A program made the translations under genes and the position numbers. Of a DNA stretch of 64,000 nt, positions 49,952-59,509 are shown in pieces. Each line of letters opens with the position of its first letter. Within the stretch, counting starts at the first letter, position 1. The stretch spans positions 2,108,001-2,172,000 of the forward strand of contig NZ_JBDFMM010000001.1 in assembly GCF_047238265.1 (NCBI RefSeq), written 5' to 3'. Source of the DNA: Paenibacillus_F sp047238265. GTDB lineage: Bacteria > Bacillota > Bacilli > Paenibacillales > NBRC-103111. The notes under the pieces are model-generated. The model had not been told where the DNA came from. It did no database searches and saw only the letters and a program-made list of their open reading frames with translations.

Positions 49952-51472
49952 ATGAGCCAGACAGACTATCAGGGCAAACTGGATGAATTCCGCAAATACA
50001 TACGCAAAATCAAACATTATGAAGAAGCAGTCGGCCTCATTTATTGGGACTTGCGCACCGGCGCTCCCAAGAAGGGGGTATCCGAGCGTTCCGAAGTACT
50101 CGGCGAGCTGTCCACCGAAGCGTTCCGGCTGTCGGTATCCGACCAGATGGGCGAATACCTGGATTTTCTGTCCGATACGGCACGCATCGAGGAGCTGGAC
50201 GAAACGAACCGCCGTATCGTTCAGGAAGCGAAGAAGGAATTTGACCGCAGCAAAAAAATTCCGCCCGAGAAATATCAGGAATACGTCGTCCTGACCTCCA
50301 AAGCGGAAAGCGTCTGGGAAGAAGCGAAAGAGAAGAACGATTTCGCCATGTTCCAGCCTTATCTGGAACAAATCGTGGAGACGAATCTGGAGTTCGTCGA
50401 GCTGTGGGGCTACAAAGGTCACAAGTACGATACCCTTCTCGATATGTATGAGCCGGGCATGACCGTCGAGAAGCTGGACGAAGTGTTCGGTGCTCTCCGC
50501 AGCGAAGTGGTGCCTCTTCTGGCCGAAATCAAGAAGGCCCCGCAGCCGGACCGCTCGTTCCTGCGCCAGACGTTCGACAAGGAAAAGCAGAAGCATTTCT
50601 CCATGTTCATCTTAAAAGAACTGGGCTACGACTTCGATGCGGGACGGCTGGATGAAACCGTTCATCCGTTCGCGACCGGTCTGAACCCGGGCGACGTCCG
50701 GATTACGACCCGCTATCTGCCCGAAGACGCGACAAGCGCGCTTTTCGGCACGATTCACGAGTGCGGCCATGCCCTCTACGAGCAGAACATTTCCGAAGAC
50801 TTGATCGGCACGAATCTCTGCACCGGAACGTCGATGGGCATTCACGAGTCACAATCCCGTTTCTGGGAGAATATGGTAGGTAGAAGCCGCGAGTTCTGGT
50901 CCCGCTATTACGCCGACCTGCAGCGCACCTTCCCCGGACAGTTCGATAACGTGAGCGAAGACGCGTTTTACCGGGCGATTAACCATACCGAGCCTTCTCT
51001 GATCCGGATCGAAGCGGATGAGCTTACTTACAATCTTCACATCATGATCCGCTACGAGCTTGAAAAAGCGCTGTTCAGCGGCGAGCTCAAAGTCGCCGAC
51101 CTGCCCGGGGCCTGGAACGCGAAATACCGCGAGTACCTGGGCATCGAGGCGGACACGAACGCGGAAGGCGTGCTTCAGGATGTGCACTGGGCAGGCGGCT
51201 CCTTCGGGTACTTCCCGTCCTATGCGCTCGGAAACATGTACGCCGCGCAGTTCACCAACACGCTGCGCAAAGAGATTCCGGCATTTGACGAGCTGCTTGC
51301 CAAAGGCGATTTCGCACCGATCAAGGAGTTCCTGGTCGAGCACATTTACCGCTACGGAAAATCCCAGACGCCTAACGAGATCGTCCGCCGCGTGACGGGC
51401 GAAGATCTCAATCCGCAGTATCTGGTGGATTACCTGAAGGACAAATATAAGCCGCTCTACGGCTTAAGCTGA
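49952..51472 (+). CDS. M32 family metallocarboxypeptidase
   Basis: This 506-residue protein releases C-terminal residues from peptides in the cytoplasm. The zinc site is TIHECGHALYEQN (HExxH, near residue 268), with the third ligand in GIHESQSRFWENMVGRS (HES) and the family motifs LNPGDVRITTRY and HTEPSLIRIEADELTYNLHIMIRYELE. Length is standard for the Taq carboxypeptidase family. ATG 49952 follows AAAGGAG. Transcribed alone and closed by a terminator. Confidence 0.94.
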   Translation: MSQTDYQGKLDEFRKYIRKIKHYEEAVGLIYWDLRTGAPKKGVSERSEVLGELSTEAFRLSVSDQMGEYLDFLSDTARIEELDETNRRIVQEAKKEFDRSKKIPPEKYQEYVVLTSKAESVWEEAKEKNDFAMFQPYLEQIVETNLEFVELWGYKGHKYDTLLDMYEPGMTVEKLDEVFGALRSEVVPLLAEIKKAPQPDRSFLRQTFDKEKQKHFSMFILKELGYDFDAGRLDETVHPFATGLNPGDVRITTRYLPEDATSALFGTIHECGHALYEQNISEDLIGTNLCTGTSMGIHESQSRFWENMVGRSREFWSRYYADLQRTFPGQFDNVSEDAFYRAINHTEPSLIRIEADELTYNLHIMIRYELEKALFSGELKVADLPGAWNAKYREYLGIEADTNAEGVLQDVHWAGGSFGYFPSYALGNMYAAQFTNTLRKEIPAFDELLAKGDFAPIKEFLVEHIYRYGKSQTPNEIVRRVTGEDLNPQYLVDYLKDKYKPLYGLS

Positions 51473-51482
51473 TAGAAGTTGT

Positions 51483-51539
51483 AAAACGCCCCGGATGACG
51501 TTGGCCGCTTCGGCCACCGCCTTTCGGGGCGTTTTTTTT
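51483..51539 (+). terminator. Terminator after the carboxypeptidase gene
   Basis: AAAACGCCCCG pairs with CGGGGCGTTTT and encloses a GGCC/GGCC hairpin; eight T follow. Confidence 0.92.
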
Positions 51540-51622
51540 GTGCGTAAGGCCCTCCGTCCGTTAACCCGCCCGCCTGCTTGTGCATATGCTGATAGCAATC
51601 AAGAGGAATGGAGGAGACGCCC

Positions 51623-52630
51623 GTGTTACGCAAACCCATCGTCTTCCTCCTGCTGTCGGTGCTGTTGGCGGGGTTGATTCTGCCGGGCTGCTCGAAACAG
51701 GAAGAAGTCAGCAAAATCCGTATCGGTGAAGTGACGAGATCGATTTTTTACGCGCCTCAATATGTCGCGCTTTCGCAAGGCTTTTTCAAGGATGAGGGGC
51801 TGGAGGTGGACTTGACAACTACGGCGGGAGGGGACAAAACGATGACTGCGCTGCTCTCCGGCGGCATCGACGTGGCGCTCGTCGGATCGGAAACGTCGAT
51901 TTACGTGCATCAGCAGGGAAGCGGAGACCCTGTCATCAACTTTGCCCAGCTTACGCAGACGGACGGCACCTTTCTCGTCTCGCGTTCGAAACCGGCCGGA
52001 AATTTCGACTGGAACGAGCTTAAAGGAACAACGTTCCTCGGCCAGCGCAAGGGCGGAATGCCGCAAATGGCCGGTGAGTTTGCGCTGCGCAAGCACGGCA
52101 TCGAGCCCCATAAGGATTTGAACCTGATTCAGAATGTCGACTTCGCGAACATCGCATCCGCTTTTTCGTCCGGTACCGGAGAGTATGTCCAGCTTTTCGA
52201 GCCCCAGGCTTCCGTGTTCGAGAAAGAGGGGAGAGGGTACGTCCTCGCTTCGTTCGGAGTCGAGAGCGGTAAACTGCCGTACACCGTTTACATGGCGAAA
52301 CAAAGTTTTATCAAGAAAAACCCGAATGCGGTTCAGAAGTTTACGAATGCCGTACAGCGGGCCCAGAACTGGATGCAGACGAAAAGCGTAAACGAAATCG
52401 CGGCTGCGGTCCTGCCTTATTTTGAAGATACCGATCCGGAAATCGTCAAGAGCGTGGTCAAACGGTATAAAGAGCAGAATACCTACGCCGGCGACCCCGT
52501 CATAGACGAGGCGGAATGGAACAATCTACAGGACGTCATGCTCCAGGCGGGTGAGCTGAAAACGAAGGCCGACTGGAGCAAGCTGGTGGACAACAGTTTT
52601 GCCGAGAAGGCCAAGGGGAATGTGAAGTGA
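51623..52630 (+). CDS. ABC transporter substrate-binding lipoprotein (SsuA/TauA/ThiY type)
   Basis: This 335-residue protein has a lipoprotein signal ending ILPGCSKQ (Cys near residue 24). The mature part has the NMT1/THI5-like pattern: VTRSIFYAPQYVALSQGFFKDEGLEVDL, MTALLSGGIDVALVGSE and FLGQRKGGMPQMAGEFALRKHGI. GTG 51623 is used, since GGAGGAG lies at the right distance; ATG 51608 overlaps that site. Ligand could be a sulfonate, nitrate-like anion or a pyrimidine; sequence alone does not decide. Confidence 0.87.
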   Translation: MLRKPIVFLLLSVLLAGLILPGCSKQEEVSKIRIGEVTRSIFYAPQYVALSQGFFKDEGLEVDLTTTAGGDKTMTALLSGGIDVALVGSETSIYVHQQGSGDPVINFAQLTQTDGTFLVSRSKPAGNFDWNELKGTTFLGQRKGGMPQMAGEFALRKHGIEPHKDLNLIQNVDFANIASAFSSGTGEYVQLFEPQASVFEKEGRGYVLASFGVESGKLPYTVYMAKQSFIKKNPNAVQKFTNAVQRAQNWMQTKSVNEIAAAVLPYFEDTDPEIVKSVVKRYKEQNTYAGDPVIDEAEWNNLQDVMLQAGELKTKADWSKLVDNSFAEKAKGNVK

Positions 52631-52711
52631 GCAGGCGGGGCCTGCTTAGTGCCGCTGCGGCTCGTTCGGGCTGCGGGGCCTTTCCCGTGCAAGCGGATAA
52701 GGAGGGATGCG

Positions 52712-53506
52712 ATGATGGATACGGCGGCTACGGTCCAAGTTAGCGGCATGACGCATGTGTACGTGTCGGACGCCCAGGCAAACCCGGCTTTGGAAAACAT
52801 CGGACTGACCATCCGTCCCGGCGAATTCGTCAGCCTGATCGGCCCGAGCGGATGCGGCAAAACGACGCTTTTGTCCGTAATCGCCGGATTGATCAAGCCG
52901 ACCCGGGGACAGGTGCTGATTAACGGCCGGGAAATCGATGCGCCTACTTCCCGGGTGGGGTATATGCTCCAGCAGGATTATCTGTTTCCGTGGAGGACGA
53001 TCTACGGCAATGCCGTTATCGGACTCGAGCTGCTGGGCAGGCTGAACAAGGAAACGGAGGCGTACGTCGATCATCTACTGGAGGAGATGGGGCTGTCCGC
53101 CTACCGGGATTACCGGCCCGCCCAGTTATCGGGCGGGATGAGACAGCGTGTCGCGCTCGTCCGGACGCTGGCCGCGAGGCCCGAACTGCTCCTGCTGGAT
53201 GAGCCGTTTTCCGCGCTCGATTACCAGACGAAGCTGCAGCTGGAGGATCTCGTCGTGCAGACGCTCCGTTCGCGGGGCAAAACGGCGCTGCTCGTTACGC
53301 ACGACATTACGGAAGCCATCGCCATGAGCGACCGGATTATTCTGCTTGAACCGCATCCGGGGCGGATCCGGCGGGAAATCGCCGTTCCGGAGCACATCCG
53401 GCGGACGCTGCCTTTCGAAGCGAGAGAGAAGCCGGGCTTTCATGAGCTTTTCCACGAGATTTGGCAGGAATTTGAGCGCATGAGCGGAAAGGGGGCGGAA
53501 GTATGA
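52712..53506 (+). CDS. ABC transporter ATP-binding protein (SsuB/TauB type)
   Basis: This 264-residue ATPase has Walker A IGPSGCGKTTLL (about 45), Q-loop MLQQDYLFPWRTI (the FPW that marks the SsuB/TauB/NrtC group), signature LSGGMRQRVALVRTLA, Walker B LLLLDEPFSALD and VTHDITEAIAMSDRI. ATG 52712 follows AAGGAGGG. It overlaps the permease gene by four bases. Confidence 0.92.
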   Translation: MMDTAATVQVSGMTHVYVSDAQANPALENIGLTIRPGEFVSLIGPSGCGKTTLLSVIAGLIKPTRGQVLINGREIDAPTSRVGYMLQQDYLFPWRTIYGNAVIGLELLGRLNKETEAYVDHLLEEMGLSAYRDYRPAQLSGGMRQRVALVRTLAARPELLLLDEPFSALDYQTKLQLEDLVVQTLRSRGKTALLVTHDITEAIAMSDRIILLEPHPGRIRREIAVPEHIRRTLPFEAREKPGFHELFHEIWQEFERMSGKGAEV

Positions 53507-54387
53507 GTCACGATCCGGCAGGTGGACCTGCACGACATAAAGAAGCCGGTACCGGTCCGGCGGCGCGCGATTCGGATCCTACGGGCGGCGGAACGCTTGC
53601 GCAAACGATCCATGCGGCCCATCTGGAAAGCAAGCGCAAAACGACGGTCCGCGTCCGGGTGACCCAGCTGCTTATCCTGGCGGTCAGTTTGGGCCTGTGG
53701 GAAGCCGCGGGCCGGCTGAAATGGATCGATGTGCTTCTGTTCAGCTATCCGAGCAAAGTTTTTGTGCTCCTGGCTTCCAAAATCGCGGACGGCTCCATTT
53801 TTCCCCATACGGGCTATACCGTCTATGAGACGGTTGTAGGCTTCGTGCTGGGCACGCTGTTCGGGACGGCGCTGGCGATGCTGCTCTGGTGGTCGCCCTT
53901 CCTGTCGCGCGTGCTCGATCCTTACATCGTCGTGCTGAACAGCATGCCGAAAGTGGCCCTGGGTCCGCTCTTTATCGTCGGCTTCGGTCCCGGCATGCTG
54001 TCCATTATCGCGACGACATTGTCGGTGACGGTCATCATTACGACGCTTGTGGTGTACGGGAGTTTCAAGGAGGTCGACGACAACTATGTGAAAGTCGTCC
54101 GTATTTTCGGGGGAAGCCGGGGCGAGGTACTCCGCAAAGTGATCCTTCCCGCTTCTTTCCCCACGATCGTGGCGACCTTGAAGGCGAATGTCGGTCTTGC
54201 CTGGGTCGGCGTCATTGTGGGCGAATTTCTGGTTTCCAAAATGGGGCTCGGGTATCTCATCGTTTACGGATTCCAGGTGTTTAACTTCACTCTGGTCATC
54301 GCAAGCCTGGTCGTTATTGCAATTGTCGCGACCTTTATGTATCAGGCTGTCGTCTACCTGGAGAATAAACTGATGTCCCGGCGGTAA
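53503..54387 (+). CDS. ABC transporter permease (SsuC/TauC type)
   Basis: This 294-residue protein has six membrane helices after a 45-residue Gly/Pro-rich hydrophilic N-terminus that is longer than usual for the family. The EAA loop is KVVRIFGGSRGEVLRKVILPASFPTIVATLKANVGLAW. The motif NSMPKVALGPLFIVGFG is typical of the group. Third gene of the importer operon. Confidence 0.92.
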   Translation: MSHDPAGGPARHKEAGTGPAARDSDPTGGGTLAQTIHAAHLESKRKTTVRVRVTQLLILAVSLGLWEAAGRLKWIDVLLFSYPSKVFVLLASKIADGSIFPHTGYTVYETVVGFVLGTLFGTALAMLLWWSPFLSRVLDPYIVVLNSMPKVALGPLFIVGFGPGMLSIIATTLSVTVIITTLVVYGSFKEVDDNYVKVVRIFGGSRGEVLRKVILPASFPTIVATLKANVGLAWVGVIVGEFLVSKMGLGYLIVYGFQVFNFTLVIASLVVIAIVATFMYQAVVYLENKLMSRR

Positions 54388-54497
54388 GCCTGATAGAAGC
54401 CTGTAACTTACGGACCCTGTGACCGGCAGACTTGAATTGGAGCGCCGAACATGGAATAATCGAAGCAGAAAATATCCACATGACGGAGCAGACATCT

Positions 54498-55484
54498 ATG
54501 AATATTCCTTTCATCGGCATTCGCGTTTTAAAAACGGCTTTGGCCGTCATCGTTTCGATTACCCTGGCCCAGTGGATCGGCTTAACCAGCCCCAATTCCG
54601 CAGGGCTTCTTGCCATTCTCGGTGTTCAGGTGACGAAACGCCGCGGCATAAATAACGCGTTCCAGCGGATCGCGGCGTCCATTCTGGCCGTTCTTTTCGG
54701 CTCCGTGCTGTTCAGCCTGCTCGGCTTCCACGTGTGGGTGCTCAGTCTTTTCGTGCTTCTTGTGTTTCCGGTCCTCCACCGGATCAAGCTGAGCGACGGG
54801 GCCGTCACGGCGTCCGTAACCATGTTCCATCTGTACAATGCGCAGTTGATCAGCGCGCCGCTTATTTTAAATGAAATCATCCTTCTTATCGTAGGACTCG
54901 GCACCGCCACACTGATCAACATTTCGTATATGCCCAAGGCGGATAAAGAAATCGAATTTTACCGGGCCAAAGTCGAAGGACTTTTCTCCGACGTCTTTCT
55001 GCATATCGCCGAGCATCTGCGGGATACATCGGTCGTCTGGGGAGGTAAGGAACTCCTGGAGCTGGACGAAGTGCTGCAAACGGGCACCGAGACCGCCAGC
55101 CGCTCGCTTGAGAACGCGCTGCTTTTCGGCACTCATACCTATACGGACATGCAGCTGTATTTTTACATGCGCAACGAGCAGTTCGAATCCATCCAGCGGA
55201 TGGCGCTCTTGGTATCCCAGGTAAGCCGGGAGCTGCCTCTCGGGGAGAGTCTCGCTTCCATTTTCGAAGAGCTGAGCAAAGACTGCAAGGTGGAACACTA
55301 CACCGGACGTTCGGAGAAGAAGCTGGCCGCCCTGCAGGCGAACTTCAAGATGGAGACGCTGCCCCAGACGCTTTCCGAGTTTGAGGCGAGAGCGGCTCTC
55401 CAGCAGTTAACCCGGGAATTGAGTCATTATTTGAACATCGCAAAAAAACAAAAAAAACAGAAGCCCGCGTCCGCGCGCTCCTGA
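54498..55484 (+). CDS. Aromatic acid exporter family (ArAE/DUF939-like) membrane protein
   Basis: This 328-residue protein has an N-terminal membrane half (residues 1-145, four or more helices; IGLTSPNSAGLLAILGVQVTKRRGINNAFQRIAASILAVLFGSVLF) and a C-terminal cytoplasmic helical half (about 155-328) with FYRAKVEGLFSDVFLHIAEHL. The layout matches YqjA/YgaE-like FUSC family proteins of Bacillus. ATG 54498 is preferred (GGAG ten bases upstream); ATG 54480 in frame lacks a site. Confidence 0.8.
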   Translation: MNIPFIGIRVLKTALAVIVSITLAQWIGLTSPNSAGLLAILGVQVTKRRGINNAFQRIAASILAVLFGSVLFSLLGFHVWVLSLFVLLVFPVLHRIKLSDGAVTASVTMFHLYNAQLISAPLILNEIILLIVGLGTATLINISYMPKADKEIEFYRAKVEGLFSDVFLHIAEHLRDTSVVWGGKELLELDEVLQTGTETASRSLENALLFGTHTYTDMQLYFYMRNEQFESIQRMALLVSQVSRELPLGESLASIFEELSKDCKVEHYTGRSEKKLAALQANFKMETLPQTLSEFEARAALQQLTRELSHYLNIAKKQKKQKPASARS

Positions 55485-55550
55485 TCCTATGGTTATCTCC
55501 GGTGATTCCCCGCGCCTGACGGCCGGTTTTTTGTATCGTTGACAGGGAGA

Positions 55551-56279
55551 CTATGCCAGCTTTTCGATGGAAAGAGAAGCGCTTACGGTCGGAGTTCCTC
55601 CGCCGATTGCGTTTTGTAAAGTTAACGCACCCATATTGTCTATCCGGTTTAAAGTCAATACTCCGCCGGCCGTTAATTGAACGAGTACCTGCCCGGTGTA
55701 CGGGTTGTTTCCGGCATTGGTTCCGTAGTTGCTGCATGGCACTAAAGCTGGAGGGAGGGGACCGGCCGCGTCGGGATCGAAGAACAAGCCGAAAGCGTTA
55801 TTTCCGGGGGTAGGGAACACTTCGTACGTTATTTTATAAAATCCGCTCTCGTTTATAACAATGCTGGACGGAGGCGCGAATGTGACGGCTGTAGCGTTGA
55901 TGACGAAGCCGTTAAAGGATACGGCCCCGCCTTGCCCTCCCGGTACGGCTGCCGCGGCTATCGTCTGCGCCTCTGTGCTGCACAAAAAGGCAAAGGATGA
56001 AATTCCGCCTGCGGGTCCTTGAGGTCCGGCCGGACCTTGGATTCCCTGCGGGCCGGTTAAGCCGGTAAGACCTTGAGGTCCTTGCGGGCCTTGGGGACCC
56101 GTTAAACCGGGGAGTCCTTGGGGTCCTTGAGGTCCCGGAAGGGGCGTTACGTTTACGTTGGGCGGGGGACAGGATACACGGACGATTTTCTTTTTTACGA
56201 TAACGACTTTATTTTTTCTCTTCGGTTTACACACGATAACTGTTTTTTTGTGACATCTTTTTCTCTGTGGACAACTCAT
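55551..56279 (-). CDS. Collagen-like exosporium-type protein (BclA-like)
   Basis: This encodes 242 residues. A Cys/Lys-rich N-terminus (MSCPQRKRCHKK, alternating basic and Val stretches) is followed by about 17 Gly-x-y triplets (GPQGPQGLPGLTGPQ-type, residues 48-95) and a C-terminal beta-jelly-roll-like domain (about 100-242; FNGFVINATAVTFAPPSSIVINESGFYKITYEVF, ALTLQNAIGG). This is the layout of BclA-type spore surface glycoproteins. ATG 56279 follows GGAGGTATCTC; an upstream open frame lacks a ribosome site. CATAGGATGA about 40 bp upstream resembles a SigK -10. Confidence 0.8.
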   Translation of the reverse strand: MSCPQRKRCHKKTVIVCKPKRKNKVVIVKKKIVRVSCPPPNVNVTPLPGPQGPQGLPGLTGPQGPQGPQGLTGLTGPQGIQGPAGPQGPAGGISSFAFLCSTEAQTIAAAAVPGGQGGAVSFNGFVINATAVTFAPPSSIVINESGFYKITYEVFPTPGNNAFGLFFDPDAAGPLPPALVPCSNYGTNAGNNPYTGQVLVQLTAGGVLTLNRIDNMGALTLQNAIGGGTPTVSASLSIEKLA

Positions 56280-57062
56280 TTGAGATACCTCCTCGGAATT
56301 TTTATACAAAGTCATCCTATGACAGGAATCCAAGGTATGAAAGGACGATAACCTATTGTTGGAAAAAGAGGTACGTGCGGAGGGGCATCCGTTTAGTGTC
56401 TATCAATTAAGTCCAATCAAACTTTTATAGGTTACATAAAGTGATAGTGGACAATGAGATACCTTTCTATTTAAGGTCCCTTTACGGGGGCTTTTTTTTA
56501 TTGGGAAAATGCGCTCAACGAGTTTTTTGTCAGCCTCAAAACCCGGCCGTATACGATAACAAGGCCTACTAATCCCGTTGGAATGCAGACGGCCTTTCTT
56601 AAATCTCTTTTTTGGTTCGACCGCTCTTAGTCACTTTTCTTAGAATTGTGAAAAAAATCACTCTTCAGGGCTGGAATTCCGTGAGGGGGTGGGGGGAGTG
56701 GATTTTCGTCTTCGGTTCCATAATTGTTCATCTATATAGGAAGTCTCCATAATCGAATTAAACCAATTGGGTTCTCCTTAGAACGGGTCTAACAATAGGC
56801 ACGCTGTTTTTATGACTTTATTTATGAACGCATTTGAATCATCAAGCCGTGGAGGAACGGAGATCGTGGAAAGGCCGGTTAACGATAGTAATCCTGGCGG
56901 TCCTTCATGATGATATCTGGCATATTGACAGATGGGATTTCGGTTGAAGCGGGCAAAAGCAGTGGATCCAAACAATGGATATAGTTGCCGACGATTTGGA
57001 GGTTTGTTCCAGCTCAACCATGACACGGCTAAAAGCCCGTCCACGAAACCGAACAAAAAGAA

Positions 57063-57090
57063 AACCGGCTGCGTTCTACCGCAGCCGGTT
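57063..57090 (-). terminator. Hairpin with T-run on the minus strand
   Basis: A perfect 11-pair stem AACCGGCTGCG/CGCAGCCGGTT; on the minus strand it is followed by a T-rich run. The gene it would close is not evident. Confidence 0.6.
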
Positions 57091-57241
57091 ATTGAAGAGT
57101 GGCCGTAATCCGGCCCGTTTTCATCTCAATCGGTTTGTTGCCATTTAACTATTATAAGAAGACGCAGCTTGATTTAATGCGGTTTTTACAAATTATCTTA
57201 ATTGGATTGCGTCCGTTCAATCAACAATCGCCTATGTCCTG

Positions 57242-57249
57242 CATACACT
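57242..57249 (+). promoter_or_regulatory. SigE-type -10 element of cotE
   Basis: CATACACT matches the SigE -10 consensus CATACAnT. The -35 (TCAACAA about 14 bp upstream) is a poor match. cotE of B. subtilis is known to use SigE promoters. Confidence 0.5.
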
Positions 57250-57283
57250 TGTAATGAATGATTGCATGGAGGAGGTTGAAAGG

Positions 57284-57847
57284 ATGTCAATAGATAGAAA
57301 TTTGCAAAGCAGAGAGATCATCGTGAAAGCTGTCTGCGGCAAAGGACGCAAATTTTCGCACGTAAGTCATACCGTGACTCCGCCTCATGCTCCAACCAGT
57401 ATCTTAGGCGCCTGGATTATCAACAATCAGTACGAAGCCGTCAAGTCTGGAGAGGGAGTCGAGGTCGTCGGTACTTACGATATCAACATCTGGTATTCGT
57501 ATGATCGGAATACGAAAACCGATGTCGCGAAAGAAACGGTATCTTATGCGGAGGTAGTCGGCTTGTCGTACCTCGACAAGCGGCACAAGTCTGCCACGGC
57601 GGAAGTTTCTGCGGTCGCAACGCAGGAACCGAACTGTGTGGAAGCGAGCATCTCCGGAGGCGGGAACGTGCTGATCCGCGTAGAGCGCGAATTTCATGTG
57701 GAGCTGACGGCGGAAACGAAGGTGCACGTGATCGTGGATCCAAGCGGCGGAGATTTCGAAGAGAAGCATGTAGACTTCGATCTCATCAGCGATGATGGAG
57801 ATTTCGAAGATTTAAACCCCGATCTGCTGGAAGATGATTTAAGTTAA
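57284..57847 (+). CDS. cotE: Outer spore coat morphogenetic protein CotE
   Basis: This 187-residue protein has the CotE pattern: SREIIVKAVCGKGRKFSHVSHTVTPPHAPTSILGAWIINNQYEA, GTYDINIWYSYDRNTKTDVAKETVSYAEVVGLSYLD, a central ISGGGNVLIRVEREFHVELTAETKVHV and an acidic tail (DFDLISDDGDFEDLNPDLLEDD). CotE forms the ring on the forespore that assembles the outer coat. GGAGGAGG lies at 57269-57276 before ATG 57284. In Bacillus cotE lies next to mutS-mutL, as here. Confidence 0.96.
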   Translation: MSIDRNLQSREIIVKAVCGKGRKFSHVSHTVTPPHAPTSILGAWIINNQYEAVKSGEGVEVVGTYDINIWYSYDRNTKTDVAKETVSYAEVVGLSYLDKRHKSATAEVSAVATQEPNCVEASISGGGNVLIRVEREFHVELTAETKVHVIVDPSGGDFEEKHVDFDLISDDGDFEDLNPDLLEDDLS

Positions 57848-57884
57848 AGGATAATTCATCTTATGCACCGGAAGAAGCTGGGGC

Positions 57885-57907
57885 AGAGGGCGTTTGCCCT
57901 CTTTTTT
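57885..57907 (+). terminator. Terminator after cotE
   Basis: A seven-pair stem AGAGGGC/GCCCTCT with a four-base loop, then T-run. Confidence 0.9.
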
Positions 57908-57948
57908 GTTTCTCCGGATAAAAATGGGCAGCCGGGAGGAGGACGTCT

Positions 57949-59457
57949 ATGCAGCTCTTCGTGCTGTACTCCGGGCGGGATAAGCGGGCGGCTTCCGTCA
58001 TAAGCCGGGAACTGGATTTTCTTAATATACCGCATGGGGAAAAGCTCCCGGTCAAAACGCCTGCGAGAATCGCAGCCTGGGGCAAACTTTCGGCTGAGCA
58101 GGCGCGGGACTTAGCCGCGATGCCCCGGCGCAACCTGCTGCAGACTCCGGAAGCGGTCTCTCTGGCGGAGAGGGAAGAGGACGCGAGGATGCAGCTTGCC
58201 GTACACGGCATCCGGACCGTCCACGGTTACCCGGGAAGCATGAATGCCGACCGGCGCGATCGCGTCATCCGCCGGAGCGGCGTGCCTTATTCCTACGAAT
58301 ACCGGATTCCGGTTTTCCATATGGAGGCCCTCGCCGTTTACCGGCAGAAAAACAACCTGCTGCTCCTTCCGGGCTCGGCCGGAACAGAGCCGTCCGGCTT
58401 TCAGGAAGTGAGCCTGGAGCAGCAGACGTTCCACACCCAGCGCGCCGTCCGCGAGTCGGTCAAAGCGGTGTACGCTCTCGGTCTCGATTACGGCCTCGTG
58501 CATGTCGCGATCGAGCCGTCCGGCAGGACGCTCGTCCTGCGCGTGGATCCAGCGCCGGAGCCGGACCGGCCGCTCGCGGCACTCTTCGCGCAAGCCATCG
58601 GGCGCTACGGCGCGCAGCTCTCGCAGGAGCTGGCGCGGACGGAGCCTGCGGTACTCGGGAGCGATCCCGAGTTTCTGCTCGTTAATCCGCGCGGCAAAGT
58701 CGTGTCCGCCTCCAAGTATTTGGAGCGGGAAGGGCAGGTCGGCTGCGACGCGATTGTGCTCAGCGGCCACCGCGTCATTCTGCCCTTGGCCGAGCTGCGG
58801 CCGCAGCCGAGCAGCGAACCGGCGCAGCTGGCCGCCAATCTGCGCCGGACGATGCGCACGGCCGCCCGCAAGATCGGCGACGACAGCCTCGCCTGGATCG
58901 CCGGCGGCATGCCGCTGCCGGGCTTTCCGCTTGGCGGGCATGTTCATTTCAGCCGCTGCTGGCTGAATTCACACCTGCTGCGCGCCTTGGATAACTACCT
59001 GGCGCTCCCTCTCATGATGATCGAGGGAGAGACGACCGCGCTGCGCCGGCCCCGCTACGGGCTGCTCGGGGATTACCGCCGGCAGCGGCACGGCGGGTTC
59101 GAGTACCGGACGCTTCCGAGCTGGCTCGTTTCGCCCGAAATCGCCCTCGGCGTTTTCTCGCTTGCGCGGATTATCGCGGACCGCTATTACGAACTTGACC
59201 AAAGGCCGCTGGACGACCTGGAGGCGCAGGAGAACTATTATGCCGGCAATAAGCCGGCCCTGGCGGGTGCCGTGGAGAGCTTGTGGGCGGATCTTGAGAA
59301 ACAGCCCATGTACGGGGAATTCGCCAGGTATTTGCGTCCGCTGAGGGAACAGTCCCTGCGCATGGAAGGCTGGCAGGAACTTGCCGATTTCCGGCGGAGC
59401 TGGAAAATCGGTCCCTACGGACGGAAACAGGATGCCGCGCGGGAAAACATGCTATAA
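57949..59457 (+). CDS. PhiEco32-type amidoligase family protein
   Basis: This 502-residue protein has an N-terminal region of about 95 residues that looks like a YheC/D-type small domain (LFVLYSGRDKRAASVISRELDFLNIPHG), a middle ATP-grasp-like stretch and a C-terminal COOH-NH2 ligase-like part: LGSDPEFLLVNPRGKVVSASKYL, GCDAIVL, PLAELRPQP, GHVHFS (His-x-His) and RRPRYGLLGDYRRQRHGGFEYRTLPSWL. The family joins amino and carboxyl groups on peptides or cell-surface polymers. It lies between cotE and mutS, so a role in the spore envelope is possible. GGAGG precedes the ATG. Confidence 0.8.
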   Translation: MQLFVLYSGRDKRAASVISRELDFLNIPHGEKLPVKTPARIAAWGKLSAEQARDLAAMPRRNLLQTPEAVSLAEREEDARMQLAVHGIRTVHGYPGSMNADRRDRVIRRSGVPYSYEYRIPVFHMEALAVYRQKNNLLLLPGSAGTEPSGFQEVSLEQQTFHTQRAVRESVKAVYALGLDYGLVHVAIEPSGRTLVLRVDPAPEPDRPLAALFAQAIGRYGAQLSQELARTEPAVLGSDPEFLLVNPRGKVVSASKYLEREGQVGCDAIVLSGHRVILPLAELRPQPSSEPAQLAANLRRTMRTAARKIGDDSLAWIAGGMPLPGFPLGGHVHFSRCWLNSHLLRALDNYLALPLMMIEGETTALRRPRYGLLGDYRRQRHGGFEYRTLPSWLVSPEIALGVFSLARIIADRYYELDQRPLDDLEAQENYYAGNKPALAGAVESLWADLEKQPMYGEFARYLRPLREQSLRMEGWQELADFRRSWKIGPYGRKQDAARENML

Positions 59458-59509
59458 TAGAAGAATCATAGACAGCCTTATCCGCTGAACGTTTCGTCGG
59501 AGGTTTAGA

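Larger units (their letters stand above)
56280..57283. other. 1-kb stretch without a convincing gene
   Basis: Frames such as a 92-codon minus-strand one at 56778-57056 lack ribosome sites and recognisable domains and may be decayed coding DNA. Features seen are a weak CCC/GGG hairpin with a T-run near 56490, the hairpin at 57063-57090 and the cotE control region. Confidence 0.5.

Noticed and set aside
51540..51622. THI-box riboswitch upstream of the SsuA/ThiY-like gene
   Set aside because: The 83 bp between the terminator and the start show none of the conserved thiamine riboswitch segments.
56778..57056. 92-codon minus-strand frame in the 1-kb gap before cotE
   Set aside because: No ribosome site or family; the plus-strand readings of the same region have stops, so at best decayed coding DNA.
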